64,000 nucleotides of DNA, from assembly GCA_001936135.1 (NCBI GenBank), contig CP012813.1, forward strand, positions 1,488,001 through 1,552,000, written 5' to 3'. The number at the start of each line of letters is the position of its first letter. Position 1 is the stretch's first letter. The translations under genes were made by a program, and so were the position numbers. Below the pieces are notes generated by a model. That model saw only the letters and a list, made by a program, of their open reading frames with translations. It did no database searches and was not told the DNA's origin. The stretch is from Saccharomycopsis fibuligera x Saccharomycopsis cf. fibuligera. Lineage: Eukaryota; Ascomycota; Saccharomycetes; Ascoideales; Saccharomycopsidaceae. Shown in pieces: positions 21,441 through 32,276 of the stretch.

Positions 21441-22994
21441 TTACTTCTCACCGGCAACTATATCAATCCCCTCTATTTCACTACTACTATCATCATCGTC
21501 ATCATCATCATCGAGATCATTATCTGAGTCATCATCATCATCTTCATCATCATCACTTTGTATTATTGAGCTTCGTCGATAGGCATTAGCAGATCCGCTT
21601 ATACCACTTATTCGTACCTCATTAATGATATTTCTATTTGCTCTCTGGTCTAAAGTTTCGGTTCGTCGCTGCTCTCCTAGCACTGGTAAAGTGTATGTCA
21701 CATTGGCTTTATTATAATCGACGCGCCGCTGAGGAGGTATATCGAGCTTTTGCTGTAACATTAAATTCTCCTGTTTTAATTTATAATAATCTTCCACAAG
21801 AGAATTTTTCTTTCTGTTAAACAGCTTAAATTCTTTAGTAAGCCTTTGGACTTGTCTCTCTTGGTTTCTTAATAGTTGTTGAAGTTTACTAATTTCTGCT
21901 TCTTTTTCGGAAATTAATTTGCTGCTTAGCGCACTGGAATCAATGTTGCTGCTGCTGCTGCTGTTGGTTTTATTATTGTTGTTATTTCCGCTGTTGGTGT
22001 TTCGCGGTGTTCCTAGATCAAAGGCCCCATTAAATTGAGAGAAAAGTTTCGCTGGATTAGTTCCAAATGACCCATTGAACTTACCTATGCCTATGTTTGC
22101 GTTATTATATTTACTGGAAGTAGATATAACGTTATTTAGACCTTTTTCAAACTTGAGCTTATCTATTAAAACCAAATGTTTTTTATCATTGGAACTATGT
22201 GGATTTAAGTTTAGCCTGTCAATCAACTTGTTTAAATGAACCAAATTGGACTTGAGCTGCTGATTTTCAAGCACCAACTCTTCTTTTGTTTTACTATTGA
22301 GGATACTGTAGTTGGTCTCATAGTGGGAGAGGGTTGTTTTTCCTTCTACTCGATCATCAGTTATTGTATCTATCATTGGATCAATTTTTAAAGTTTCAAA
22401 TAAGTTTAGTATTGCCAGCTGAATATGAGAAGTATCATTTCCTTGTCTGCATCCATTATTGCCATTTAGTGCCGTCATTAAGCTGCTCCCATTGCCATTG
22501 ATGATACTGTACTCGCCCATGAAGTTGCTGGTGTTACTGCTATTGTTTCCGCTGGCATTGCTCTTAATTACATTCCGCAGATCAACCCTTTGACTTCTTT
22601 TATTGGCTAGCGAATCTATAATATTGGTATTTCTAGTTGCATTGTAGAAGTTGGAACCGATAACTTGATCATTACCGTTAATACTGCCGCTCTTTTCCGC
22701 GACACTGTCGCTGTTTTTTTGCTTTATGGAGGCTTCTCTGGCCTTCTTCTCCGTTATTTCCTTCAACCTAGCATGATACTTGAGCTGAATGGCTCGCTTT
22801 TGGTGCTGAGTGACAAGAAGCTCAAGAGCTTCTATAATTTTGAGATCTGTAGTATCGTCTCTCTGTACATCATTCAAAACCGCTTGGAACTCTTCTGCTG
22901 CTTTCTTTTGCAAGTTGCTTGACTCTAAGAATTTTCCATTGCCAAAAAACCTTTCTGCCTCTTCTACGGTCAGGTAAGCTTTTTGCAAAGACAT
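21441..22994 (-). CDS. MIT-like and coiled-coil protein, possibly Atg38-related
   Basis: This 517-aa protein is not securely identified. Residues ~1-85 (TVEEAERFFGNGKFLESSN, FQAVLNDVQ and ALELLVTQHQKRAIQLKYHARLKEI) look like a three-helix MIT domain. A short middle helix (TKEELVLENQQLKSNLVHLNKLIDRL) comes next. A long coiled coil at about 355-425 (EKEAEISKLQQLLRNQERQV, then FKLFNRKKNSLVEDYYKLKQ) and a very acidic C-terminal tail (Asp/Glu/Ser-rich) follow. MIT plus coiled coil is the architecture of Atg38/NRBF2, a subunit of the autophagy PI3-kinase complex, but Atg38 in S. cerevisiae is only 226 aa. The Asn/Ser linkers could account for the difference. The start at 22994 is the first ATG. It is divergent from YCG1 across 279 bp. 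Confidence 0.5.
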   Translation of the reverse strand: MSLQKAYLTVEEAERFFGNGKFLESSNLQKKAAEEFQAVLNDVQRDDTTDLKIIEALELLVTQHQKRAIQLKYHARLKEITEKKAREASIKQKNSDSVAEKSGSINGNDQVIGSNFYNATRNTNIIDSLANKRSQRVDLRNVIKSNASGNNSSNTSNFMGEYSIINGNGSSLMTALNGNNGCRQGNDTSHIQLAILNLFETLKIDPMIDTITDDRVEGKTTLSHYETNYSILNSKTKEELVLENQQLKSNLVHLNKLIDRLNLNPHSSNDKKHLVLIDKLKFEKGLNNVISTSSKYNNANIGIGKFNGSFGTNPAKLFSQFNGAFDLGTPRNTNSGNNNNNKTNSSSSSNIDSSALSSKLISEKEAEISKLQQLLRNQERQVQRLTKEFKLFNRKKNSLVEDYYKLKQENLMLQQKLDIPPQRRVDYNKANVTYTLPVLGEQRRTETLDQRANRNIINEVRISGISGSANAYRRSSIIQSDDDEDDDDDSDNDLDDDDDDDDSSSEIEGIDIVAGEK

Positions 22995-23273
22995 TCTTTA
23001 CCATGGAGCTACTTGAGAAGGGAAGTTGAGTATCTTATTTGCCTCTTCTGTCCATTGAGATTCCCTATTCTTTGGAGCCACGATGCACGGCGATGACATT
23101 ATCCGCGATGACCGGTTACGTAGCCCCGCCGCTCTCCTTGTTTGTTTTTGTTTACATTTCAAATCACCGGAAGAACAAAAAACAGAACAAAAATATTCAT
23201 AAATCATCATTATGAAGATCAAAGGACTCAATATCGCAGACACGCCAGAGTGCATATAATCAACGTCATTATC

Positions 23274-26200
23274 ATGTCTGCCACAATATCACACAAGGAG
23301 GCTATCAAGCAGGCCAAAAATCTAACCGTGCCCGAGCAAATCTTGAAGTCCATCTCCCAGGTATTTCAAGATGCCCAATCAACATACGCTGGTCATCGCA
23401 AGCACTTAACGGTTTTGAAAACAATCCAGCAAAGAGCCTTTGATCTTGGTTTCGAGGATGTGTTTAACATGGCTTTTTGCAGACTTATCAACAAAGTGCT
23501 ACCTATCAAGAAAGCCGAGATTGTTGCTGACAGAGTAGTGAAACTTGTTGCCAACTTTGTAGCTAGTATTCAAAGTGACAACAACGAAGCTGCAAATAGT
23601 AATAATAATAATAAAAATAATAATAATGATAATGCTAATGATGAAAAAGACGAGGAAGATGACACACTAGGTTCAAGATTCGTTAACCACTTTGTTCATC
23701 ACTTGTTGCGAGGCATTGAATCCAAAGACAAGAATGTGCGTTATAGAGTTTTACATTTTCTTTCACTTATTATGAGCGGCCTTGGAGAAATTGACGAAGA
23801 ATTATACTCAACACTTGTTTGGGAAGTACATAAACGTTTATTTGACAAGGAGCCTAATGTGAGACTAAAAGCAGTGTTGTGCCTTTCACGATTTCAAGAA
23901 GAAGATGCTGATCTTGATGATCCTAATAGTGCCGTTGCAAAGTTACTTTTCGTCATTCAAAATGATTCTTCTGCCGAAGTTAGAAGAGCAGCATTATTAA
24001 ACTTGGACAAAACGGAAGTGACATTGCCTTACCTTATGGAAAGAGCCAAAGATGTTAACTCAACCAACAGAAAGCTTGTTTACTCAAGGATAATCAAAGA
24101 AATTGGTGACTTTAGATTATTGGATAGAGACATTAGAGAAAAGATTTTGACTTGGGGCCTCAAAGATAGAGAACCACTTGTTCAACAAGCCACCATAAAA
24201 ATGTTTTGTCAACAATGGTTTGAAAACGTTAATAATGATATTATGGAACTTCTTGAAAGACTTCATTTGAGCCATAGTAAAATTGCTGATGTGGCGATAA
24301 AATTTTTCTTGGAAAACAGACAAGATTTAATTGCAAAAATCAAGTTTGATGAGGAGTTTTGGACTAAGTTAAATGTGGAGGCTTCGTTTTTAGCCCGGAT
24401 GTTTTATGCTCATTGCCTTGCCCACAACATGAATGATACAATTGAAAACAACTTTCCAGAAACTACAGAATTTGCAAGCTTGTTGACTAAGTATTTAAGA
24501 GTTAGAAAAAGTACTCTTTTAACCCCAGAAAATGACGATAGTGTTGATGAAATAAATTTTGTTATTGAGCAATTGCTTCTTATTTCCAAGGACTACGATT
24601 TTGGCGATGAAATTGGTAGAAGAGAAATGTTACAAGCTTTGAGAATGTCTTTTTATGATGACCTTACAGACTCTCAAATCAAAATTGCGTTAGAGGTTCT
24701 TATGAAAATCTCCATTAATGAAAAGGATTTTTGCCAAATGGTGAGTGAAATTATTATAGATATAAGAGACGAAGATGAAGAGTTTAATATGGATATGGAT
24801 ATGGATTTGGAAACAGAGTCAGAAGAAGAATTAGAATCGTATAAGGCTAAGATCAACAGAGCAACCCAGTGTTTATCTATCTGTCAACACATGTTAGAAT
24901 TAACACATGAGCCATTGAGGGATAATATTCCAGTCACATCTTTACTTGATAGTGTTATAAATCCATCAATTAGATCTAAAATTATGCCTATTAGAGAAGG
25001 TGGTGTGAAGTGTCTTGGGTTGTGCTGCTTGTTAGATGAAACCTTAGCTACTGAACAACTTGCGTTCTTTGGTATATGTTGTGCTAAAGGAAACGAGGAT
25101 TTACAAATTACTTGTTTAAAAATTATCTTTGACATTTTGTCAACTCACGGACCCAAAGTTTTGAACGTGGAAGGCTGTGTGGATACTCTCTCGATGCATA
25201 AATTATTGTTTAGATCTTTAAGAAAATTTGATCGACCAAGAGTACAAGCCGTCACTGCTGAAGGCCTCTGCAAACTTTATCTTAATGATATTTTTAACGA
25301 TGAAGAACTTTTTGAAACTCTTATATTGGGTTATTTTAGTGCATCTAATAGCCAAAATGAGGATTTGTTGCAAGCCTTGTCTTTCTGTCTACCGGCATAT
25401 GCATTCTCTCATCCAAAGCATCAAGAGAAAATCGCAAAAGTTGCATCTGACGCGTTTTCGAGATTATACAATTTACATGAAGAGCTCTTAGAAGCTGAAG
25501 AAAATACAGAGACGATGCCAAGTCCGGCTACAATTATCCAACAATTGATTTATTGGACTGATCCTCAAAATCTTGTCAACGTGGATGATAATGTCAAAGA
25601 CACCTTGAAACACCACTACACTTTTGCATACGATGTGTTAGAATTACTTAGCTCTGACACTGCTTCAAAAGCTTTTAGAAAAGTAGTTGCAACAAACCTT
25701 ATTAAATTCAATATATCTGAGCAACATTCATATGAGGACCTTAACAATCTATATGATAAAGCATTTGAGGCAAATGATGTTTCGGCAGAATCCTCTGATA
25801 CACCAACTAGAAATGCTTTGAAAAGATTCCTCGCATATTTAGAAGAAGTTTGCAATATTGCTGAAGAACGTGAAAAAAATATGCCTAAAGAGAAAGAGAA
25901 CGACAAAGAGTTTGTGTCAGCATTGATTGGTGATAATTCTGATGATACTGCTGGTAAAGAGGAGCAGCTTGAAGCTAACTTTGGTGAAGCTGATGAAAAT
26001 GATTTGGCTATACCGGATACATCTTTGCGGAAAATCGCTTCCAATCTGTCAGGTGTGGTAAGTAACATGAATTCGGATGATGAGGAAGACCAATTCGAAG
26101 AGGAGCCAAGAGGCCAGGAAGGTAAAGATATACTTGAGTTGGATCAGGGCAGTGATGCAGATATGAAGAGTGAGTCTAACAATAATAAGGACGAAGCTGG

Positions 26201-26756
26201 CGTTGCTCAGGAACCCAAGAACGAAGATTTAGAAGTAGATATGGAGAAGGATAAAGATAGAGTTGATGATGGTAACAATTCTAGCGTTCAGGAACTTGAT
26301 GATACCGCGAATTTTGAGAGTGCTGATGAATCTACACATGCAAATGAAAGTATTGATAAAGTTAGCACGAAGCAGAAAAAAAAGAGTATGAAATCCAAGA
26401 AGCATGATTCCAAAGTTAAAGAAGAAATAGCTGATGGCCTACCAGCGCAGTCAGAGCCTGAAAATGAAAGTCGCGACAGTGATGTTGAGCCAATTGAGTA
26501 CATTGATAGCGGAGATGAAGAAGATCGTGTGTTCAAGAAACCAACGTTATTACCAAAAAAACAAAGAGCTGCTGCAAATTCCAAGTATGCTAAACGAAAT
26601 AAACGCAAATCTGACTCAGAGGACAATAATGATGATGACGATTATGATAATGAAATCGCTGAACAAAGTCTTGAGCACAGCATTGAAGAAGATTCCGATA
26701 GTTCGAGCGAATCAGAGTTTACTCTTGACAGTGAAGGTGATGTGTCTATGGAATAG
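23274..26756 (+). CDS. YCG1: Condensin complex HEAT-repeat subunit (CAP-G)
   Basis: This is the 1160-aa Ycg1/Cnd3/CAP-G subunit of condensin, which binds DNA together with the kleisin Brn1 and compacts mitotic chromosomes. The start chosen is the ATG at 23274 (MSATISHKEA); the frame is open 44 codons further up, but that sequence is not protein-like. HEAT repeats fill residues ~20-900. Family blocks include GHRKHLTVLKTIQQRAF, HHLLRGIESKDKNVRYRVLHFL, LFDKEPNVRLKAVLCLSRFQ, DSSAEVRRAALLNL, and later IREGGVKCLGLCCLLDETLA. Asn and Asp/Glu-rich insertions (about 105-130 and 500-515) loop out from the solenoid. The last ~250 residues are acidic and Lys-rich, low complexity. The length is close to S. 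cerevisiae Ycg1 (1035 aa) apart from these insertions. Confidence 0.92.
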   Translation: MSATISHKEAIKQAKNLTVPEQILKSISQVFQDAQSTYAGHRKHLTVLKTIQQRAFDLGFEDVFNMAFCRLINKVLPIKKAEIVADRVVKLVANFVASIQSDNNEAANSNNNNKNNNNDNANDEKDEEDDTLGSRFVNHFVHHLLRGIESKDKNVRYRVLHFLSLIMSGLGEIDEELYSTLVWEVHKRLFDKEPNVRLKAVLCLSRFQEEDADLDDPNSAVAKLLFVIQNDSSAEVRRAALLNLDKTEVTLPYLMERAKDVNSTNRKLVYSRIIKEIGDFRLLDRDIREKILTWGLKDREPLVQQATIKMFCQQWFENVNNDIMELLERLHLSHSKIADVAIKFFLENRQDLIAKIKFDEEFWTKLNVEASFLARMFYAHCLAHNMNDTIENNFPETTEFASLLTKYLRVRKSTLLTPENDDSVDEINFVIEQLLLISKDYDFGDEIGRREMLQALRMSFYDDLTDSQIKIALEVLMKISINEKDFCQMVSEIIIDIRDEDEEFNMDMDMDLETESEEELESYKAKINRATQCLSICQHMLELTHEPLRDNIPVTSLLDSVINPSIRSKIMPIREGGVKCLGLCCLLDETLATEQLAFFGICCAKGNEDLQITCLKIIFDILSTHGPKVLNVEGCVDTLSMHKLLFRSLRKFDRPRVQAVTAEGLCKLYLNDIFNDEELFETLILGYFSASNSQNEDLLQALSFCLPAYAFSHPKHQEKIAKVASDAFSRLYNLHEELLEAEENTETMPSPATIIQQLIYWTDPQNLVNVDDNVKDTLKHHYTFAYDVLELLSSDTASKAFRKVVATNLIKFNISEQHSYEDLNNLYDKAFEANDVSAESSDTPTRNALKRFLAYLEEVCNIAEEREKNMPKEKENDKEFVSALIGDNSDDTAGKEEQLEANFGEADENDLAIPDTSLRKIASNLSGVVSNMNSDDEEDQFEEEPRGQEGKDILELDQGSDADMKSESNNNKDEAGVAQEPKNEDLEVDMEKDKDRVDDGNNSSVQELDDTANFESADESTHANESIDKVSTKQKKKSMKSKKHDSKVKEEIADGLPAQSEPENESRDSDVEPIEYIDSGDEEDRVFKKPTLLPKKQRAAANSKYAKRNKRKSDSEDNNDDDDYDNEIAEQSLEHSIEEDSDSSSESEFTLDSEGDVSME

Positions 26757-27082
26757 GCTCTCAAAGTGCGTCAATTCGCTTTATTTTCTAAACAAAAGCA
26801 AAAACAATTTTTGCGTTTATACCCTTTTTATAGTATGAGTTATGTTTTTACAACATGTTAATGTATATTAGTTTAATTTTTCATATACTAAAGTTTGGTG
26901 TAGAATGCGTTGTGTACAAGAGAATAAAAAAGGCTCTTTATGCATTTGTAGAAAAAATAAAAAATAAAAAAAAAAAGAGAGAAATTGAAGAGCAGGTGGT
27001 CATCATTATGTTCATCGCAAAAAGGAAAAAAAAAGAAATAACAAAGTAATAAAAAGTAAATGTAGTCATTACAATAGAAAAT
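26757..27082. other. Convergent intergenic region
   Basis: 326 bp, AT-rich, with A-rich runs at 26958-26977 and 27024-27034. No gene is seen; it probably holds the overlapping 3' ends of YCG1 and the PPR-like gene. Confidence 0.6.
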
Positions 27083-29992
27083 TCACGAAATAAATTTTTT
27101 AACAAACTTATCGCCTTCTAGCTCCCAAAAGCGCCGGAAAAGCAAGTTCTTGTCATGTTTCAAACTTTCATACACTTTCATTTTTTCTGGATCTTTAAAC
27201 CGCTGAACAAAGTTCGGATTCTTTAATGGTGAATTTTTGTCCACAAAAATACTCAGAAGTGTTTTCCCATGGCGACCAGTAACTGCTTCATAAGAATCAG
27301 CACTCTTTTTCATGTAGCTATTATTTTTAGTATTCCCAGGACTGAAAGTAGAACTGAAACCTGAACCCGAACTGAGACTCTCTGGAAATACAGGCAAGTC
27401 AAACCCTAATTTAATCAACTGGCGAGAATATCTTCTAGAAAACTCAACCAATATATCAATGCCTTCAGACCCATGCTTGAGCAACAGCTCAATGCACCAA
27501 ACGAAAATTGGCCCATTTAATTGCTTTTTGGCAGCATCAGCAATATGCAGAAGTGCGAGAATCTTAAGTCGGTTGGGTATGTACAAGCGAAGGTTCCTGA
27601 CCTTCTCTTCTGGCTCATTGAAAGGAATCGACATAAAGTTCTTAGCAAACACATCTTCTAGTATCAATCTATCGGCATAGTTTTTAGATACCAATGATGC
27701 TTCTAGGTTATATTCCTGCTTTTTTGTGCAAAAAAATTCAGGAACATTTTTTAAATCAATTTCATCGTCATTCTCAAAAATCGAGTTGAGATATATCTGC
27801 TTAGCTAGGTGCAAATTGTGGTTCATGGTAATGTATTTGAGGTAAATCATTGATAAGTAGCAGAGTTGGGTTTTGTCTTTGAAATTGATGTAATTGCTTT
27901 CATAGCATTGGTACAATCTGATAACAAAGTCCTCTGCCACATTCACATTAATGTTGCGCTGTTCCACCATGTGGTTTAGAAAACTAATATACGAGCTCAT
28001 AGATAATTTTTTATCATTTTGAGAAATCATATCATATGCTTTGGAAGTAAGTCCTTTTTTAAGCATAAAATTAATAATTAGGTTGAACTCCGCCGGCTGC
28101 AAACCAGCATTAGACTGAAAAATATCATTAAGGATTTTTTCCGTAGATTTTTCGTCACCTATACTCAAATAAAATGATAAAAGACTTGTCATAATGGGCC
28201 TAGAAAAAGGTTTTATTATATTCTCAATAGCAATTTTGCCCAACTTGATGTCTCTTCTTTTTGCGGCAAATTTAAGTAAGGTAGAGTTCAACTTTTCATT
28301 TTTGAAAAGCTCCACAGGAAGCCCCATAATCATCTCCCTAGCGGCTGATTTGAATCTTTCGTTTTTTCTGAATGTGTTGATAAGAAGGGCAATGGTATCT
28401 ATATCATATGAGGTTAAATCCAATTTGTATTCTCTAATAGTGGCCCATATCGAGTAGGCAGAAGCTATGTTGTTAGTTTCAATATTATACCTTATTAACT
28501 CATTTGCATACCTCAAGAATTTTTGAAAATCAAGCACTTTGTATTTGTCAAGCAATTTTACCGTGTCTTTTGTGGCTTTTTTGTCTTGAATGTCTGGGGA
28601 TTTGTTATGTGTATTATTTTTAATTTCGTGAAACTTCGAATCAAGTTCTTCTTGAAGTTTTTGTTTATTCTTTTCATCAAAATTATCCAAAATAAAACGA
28701 AAAATTTTATTGGCCATCGCGGGCGGAGTCGTTGGACTCGAATTGTCAATAATATTGGCGAAGTGTGCATCAAGCGCCTTTTCAAATAAAGTAACAGACT
28801 GCTTGTATGAAAGTTTATATTTGAACACAAACATTAATTTTACTATCGCATCAATGTACAATTCGTCGTATAGTGGATGAGGAATTAAAAGCATGTTTAT
28901 CAAATCCGTAAGCGTTTGAGAAGATATGATGTTGTAAGATGTGGCTGGGTCTGAAATTTGATCCGCATGCTTCAAGCAACTTCTGGCTGCCATTAATAAC
29001 TTGCCTTCTCCAATCAAGATATGTAAATACAAGTTGGTTACAAATTTTTGAGTTATTTCAGAGCTTGAATGTTCAAGTCTATCCACAATGTTCAAGAAGC
29101 TTGCTATCGTTACCGCTTTCTGTCTCTCGTGAGGGTTAGAAGCACCATCCTTGAAGTGTTGATCTAAAGATTCGATGATTTGTTTGCCAAACAAATTGTT
29201 TCTTTCAAAATCCTTATTGGCGTTGATTTCTTTCGAGTGTTGTCGCAAATGCTGAGCAAGCAGTTTCAAATCAATATTTTCAAACGAAATTAAGTTCACA
29301 ACAATGGTCTTGATTGTCTGTAAATCCAAGTTATCAATTGCATCCAGTAATTTCAACAACAAAAGCACTTTGAGCTGATTTGAGTGGCGAAACTTCAATG
29401 CCAAGACGGCAATTAGTAGATAGTAACAATCAGTTGACTTACTCTCTCTATTCAAATAGCCAGTATAGTCCTCAAAAAAATTTGTGCCATCCTGATATTC
29501 ACGAAAGAAAAGGTTGAAAAATTCGCTAGTAGGAAACTGAGCGGCAACAGTATATTTTAAAGTCGCAAGCGTCTTTCGGGCCAATTTGTTGTTCAAATAG
29601 AGTCCGTTACTGTCTTTAAAAAGAGACTTTGGTGTAGCGCTTAGTTGAACTTGAGTGTATCCGAATCTTGATTCATGATTGATCAAAAAATACGGCCTTA
29701 TTTTTTCTAGCCACTGTGTGAGCTCATTGAAAAATGCATCTTTGTTTTGCTGCTTGCCAATATTTTTGAGTGATTGTAAATTCTTTGACATTGAAGCAAA
29801 ATCAATATTTGTTGCGGTATGGTTGTGTTCTAGATTGTCTGTATCATGCTGTGTAGAAGATGCGGTCTGTTTTGCATTGGATATCAGAGTGAATCGGCGA
29901 CTATCAGAAGGACGTAACTGCCGCACTCTAGTTACAGATGCACAATGAACCCTCGGTCGTATTATTTGTTTTAAAGGTATTATTCTAAGCAT
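27083..29992 (-). CDS. PPR-like mitochondrial RNA or translation factor
   Basis: This 969-aa protein has a strong mitochondrial presequence (MLRIIPLKQIIRPRVHCASV, then RQLRPSDSRRF). The rest is alpha-helical, built of paired helices of roughly 30-36 residues resembling degenerate pentatricopeptide repeats. Examples are the stretch beginning NIETNNIASAYSIWATIREY, LLSFYLSIGDEKSTEKILND and FNLIINFMLKKGLTSKAYDM (about residues 490-660). No enzymatic motif is visible. The length is like Pet309 (965 aa), the yeast COX1 translational activator, but I cannot call orthology from sequence reading alone. A TACTAAC on the minus strand at 30033-30039 lies just upstream, but the presequence begins at this ATG, so an upstream coding exon is unnecessary. 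It is followed downstream by YCG1 in convergent orientation. Confidence 0.6.
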   Translation of the reverse strand: MLRIIPLKQIIRPRVHCASVTRVRQLRPSDSRRFTLISNAKQTASSTQHDTDNLEHNHTATNIDFASMSKNLQSLKNIGKQQNKDAFFNELTQWLEKIRPYFLINHESRFGYTQVQLSATPKSLFKDSNGLYLNNKLARKTLATLKYTVAAQFPTSEFFNLFFREYQDGTNFFEDYTGYLNRESKSTDCYYLLIAVLALKFRHSNQLKVLLLLKLLDAIDNLDLQTIKTIVVNLISFENIDLKLLAQHLRQHSKEINANKDFERNNLFGKQIIESLDQHFKDGASNPHERQKAVTIASFLNIVDRLEHSSSEITQKFVTNLYLHILIGEGKLLMAARSCLKHADQISDPATSYNIISSQTLTDLINMLLIPHPLYDELYIDAIVKLMFVFKYKLSYKQSVTLFEKALDAHFANIIDNSSPTTPPAMANKIFRFILDNFDEKNKQKLQEELDSKFHEIKNNTHNKSPDIQDKKATKDTVKLLDKYKVLDFQKFLRYANELIRYNIETNNIASAYSIWATIREYKLDLTSYDIDTIALLINTFRKNERFKSAAREMIMGLPVELFKNEKLNSTLLKFAAKRRDIKLGKIAIENIIKPFSRPIMTSLLSFYLSIGDEKSTEKILNDIFQSNAGLQPAEFNLIINFMLKKGLTSKAYDMISQNDKKLSMSSYISFLNHMVEQRNINVNVAEDFVIRLYQCYESNYINFKDKTQLCYLSMIYLKYITMNHNLHLAKQIYLNSIFENDDEIDLKNVPEFFCTKKQEYNLEASLVSKNYADRLILEDVFAKNFMSIPFNEPEEKVRNLRLYIPNRLKILALLHIADAAKKQLNGPIFVWCIELLLKHGSEGIDILVEFSRRYSRQLIKLGFDLPVFPESLSSGSGFSSTFSPGNTKNNSYMKKSADSYEAVTGRHGKTLLSIFVDKNSPLKNPNFVQRFKDPEKMKVYESLKHDKNLLFRRFWELEGDKFVKKFIS

Positions 29993-30293
29993 TTTTGCAG
30001 TATCGCATGTTAGCTTTTTGTCTCCATTGAACGTTAGTAGTTGCTAATCTCTGTCTAGTCAGCCTCTTTGTTTGCGGTTGCACATTCATCTCAAACTTTT
30101 TTTTTCTCGAATTTTTGTTTTTTCGGCCGAATTTTTCCGCAGATGGCCATCGAGAAGGGTAAACGTGATGCATGCATATTGTGGCCAACATAAACGTTTA
30201 CAATTCGAAATCTACACGAGCAACTTCAATATGCAAACAGTAATACTAGAAATTAGGATCTATATAACTTTGTGCTTCCTGAATATAAACTAA
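29993..30293. other. Short promoter region of the PPR-like gene
   Basis: 301 bp between two leftward genes. It contains the minus-strand TACTAAC noted at 30033-30039 and a T-rich segment at 30098-30121. No gene is supported. Confidence 0.5.
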
Positions 30294-32276
30294 TCACTGG
30301 TTTTTCTTCAACTCCTCGCGCAACTTTCTATTTTCTTCCAAGACGTCTTTGACAAGTCCTTTCAAGTCATATAGCTCCTTATACAAGCCGTACTGATCCC
30401 ATTTAATCCCGGTGTCGTTGGCTGCTTCTAGAGGTGGAGCAACAGCACCTACTTTCTCCTTCCATAAATTTTTGTTTGCTTGAAATTCTGGGTCCTCATT
30501 TTCAGCAAGGCGCTGCGAACGTAACCCCCTGACCACCCTCTTAGAGACGTTTCTACCTTCTAGTAAATCATCACTATCGTAGCCATCTTCCAAATCCCAT
30601 TCTTGGTCTGTTTCATTAGAGTCGTCACCAAAGCCATTAATTCTGTTATACTGAACCCTTTTAGCATCCTTGGACTCTTTTATGGCCACATAAAGAAGTA
30701 ACGGCGCATATATTATGAGCATACATTTATCATTGAGGTACTGGTATGTTTTGTACTTCATCCACCAACTGAAGGGAAGCACCAATCCAAAAACTTCAAT
30801 CAAATTCAATGGTGGAACGAAAACATTCTCATCAGGCGCGCGGACATATCTAAGAGTTTTTTGTGCCACAAGAGCCAAATACTCGTCGTTCGCATTTTCA
30901 ATAATATTTTCATATGCGGTGTTGTAAAGAGCAACTAAAATATTTAGCAAAATAACCGTAACTGAAAATGAGTAGAAGTAATATAAGAGCTCCCCGTATG
31001 GTGACGTAAAGTTGCTAATTGAGTCAATGTCTCCTTCGCCAATGACCGTGGTAAACATGACCCTAAGCAAAAGTTTGGTAATATCGCGCTTACCGTCCGC
31101 ACTATCTAAACCAAGAAATGCCTGCAAGAACCCAATAATTACAACTATTAACAAGAAAAAGAAAATAACGGATTCCTTGAATAAGACCTTTAGAACCACT
31201 AACAAAGCCCCAACAAACCTTTCAGAATCAAGGAACAAAAGCAAGCGAGACCACATCAATGGGGCAGCACAAGAAAGAATTCTAAATGATACCTCATTCA
31301 AATGAAATCTATTGGGGCTACCAATGTCTTTGGATAGCGCAGCAATTCTAACGCTAAACCCTGTAATAATAATAGCATACATCGTGTCATTAAACACGTT
31401 CCAAAACCCAATATAGTTGTAACCAATATGATATAACTTAATGAACTCATCAATGACAAAAGATAAAGTGAATAAATAGAATACAGTTTCCCAGAAATCC
31501 AAGTATGAGTCGTACTGTAAAGAATTAACAATAACAGAATATATTACCAAGTAAATTACTGAAATGAAAATCTGAACCATGTTTTGATATTTTGGTGTTT
31601 TTATTCTATCTGCGTCATAATGATTCCAGACTCCTGGTTTACTAATACCCGTATAGAGTTCATATTTTGTTGGATCTTTGTCTGATTGTACAATCCACCC
31701 TCTCCATATCCACTTGACACATTTCTGGTATCCACTAGAACCGATAACTATAGTGGAGTGTAGGTCTACTGAGAGCTCTAGTGCGCTAGCTGGATCCGAA
31801 TCCTTATCATTCAAGTTGATGGTGTATCGGCGACAAAGCATCTCAATGAACAAATAATGCTCATCTTCCTCTTCCTCAATAATTATTTTAGCTATCTGTT
31901 GAGCAGCAATGTTTCTTGAAGTGTAAAGGTCACTATCTTGGAGCTCAGAAAGCGCCATGCGCTGATACCAATGGGATACTTTCAAAAGACAAAAGATCAA
32001 AACTGCGCGGTATTTTCTGGAACTGGTGTTGATCTTACCATTTCCCTTGCCACCAGCAGCCTCACGCGCTAGCTGGACCACCTTGGAGGTCAATATCTCG
32101 GAAAAGGGACTGGTTAACAAGTCCTCGTTGAACTGGATAGGCACTACCTGATCGATCAAGTATTTGAGGTTTAAGGCAATACGTAATACCTGTCTAGGCG
32201 TCGGCGAAGAATTGATACCAATGTCGCTGTCTTCATCAATGGGCAAAAGCTGCTCCTGCTCCTCTAATATAGGCAT
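30294..32276 (-). CDS. YVC1: Vacuolar TRP-type cation channel
   Basis: This 660-aa protein matches the fungal Yvc1 (TRPY1) channel, which releases vacuolar Ca2+ in response to membrane stretch and osmotic shock. The cytosolic N-terminal domain (residues ~1-235) contains family blocks RQVLRIALNLKYLIDQVVPI, KVSHWYQRMALSELQDSDLY and MLCRRYTINLNDKDSDPASALELSVDLHSTI. The membrane domain spans about 240-470 with six helices. Between the fifth and sixth, the pore region GEGDIDSISNFTSPYGELLYY follows FTTVI. A post-S6 TRP-like helix (LYNTAYENIIENANDEYLAL) follows. The acidic segment DQEWDLEDGYDSDDLLEG near residue 560-580 matches the Ca2+-sensing acidic cluster known in yeast Yvc1. The C terminus is a coiled coil. 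The length matches the S. cerevisiae protein (675 aa). Confidence 0.93.
   Translation of the reverse strand: MPILEEQEQLLPIDEDSDIGINSSPTPRQVLRIALNLKYLIDQVVPIQFNEDLLTSPFSEILTSKVVQLAREAAGGKGNGKINTSSRKYRAVLIFCLLKVSHWYQRMALSELQDSDLYTSRNIAAQQIAKIIIEEEEDEHYLFIEMLCRRYTINLNDKDSDPASALELSVDLHSTIVIGSSGYQKCVKWIWRGWIVQSDKDPTKYELYTGISKPGVWNHYDADRIKTPKYQNMVQIFISVIYLVIYSVIVNSLQYDSYLDFWETVFYLFTLSFVIDEFIKLYHIGYNYIGFWNVFNDTMYAIIITGFSVRIAALSKDIGSPNRFHLNEVSFRILSCAAPLMWSRLLLFLDSERFVGALLVVLKVLFKESVIFFFLLIVVIIGFLQAFLGLDSADGKRDITKLLLRVMFTTVIGEGDIDSISNFTSPYGELLYYFYSFSVTVILLNILVALYNTAYENIIENANDEYLALVAQKTLRYVRAPDENVFVPPLNLIEVFGLVLPFSWWMKYKTYQYLNDKCMLIIYAPLLLYVAIKESKDAKRVQYNRINGFGDDSNETDQEWDLEDGYDSDDLLEGRNVSKRVVRGLRSQRLAENEDPEFQANKNLWKEKVGAVAPPLEAANDTGIKWDQYGLYKELYDLKGLVKDVLEENRKLREELKKNQ

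Noticed and set aside
30033-30039. TACTAAC upstream of the PPR-like gene, as evidence of an upstream exon
   Set aside because: The protein already starts with a good mitochondrial presequence and no donor site with an ATG was found; a 5' UTR intron remains possible.
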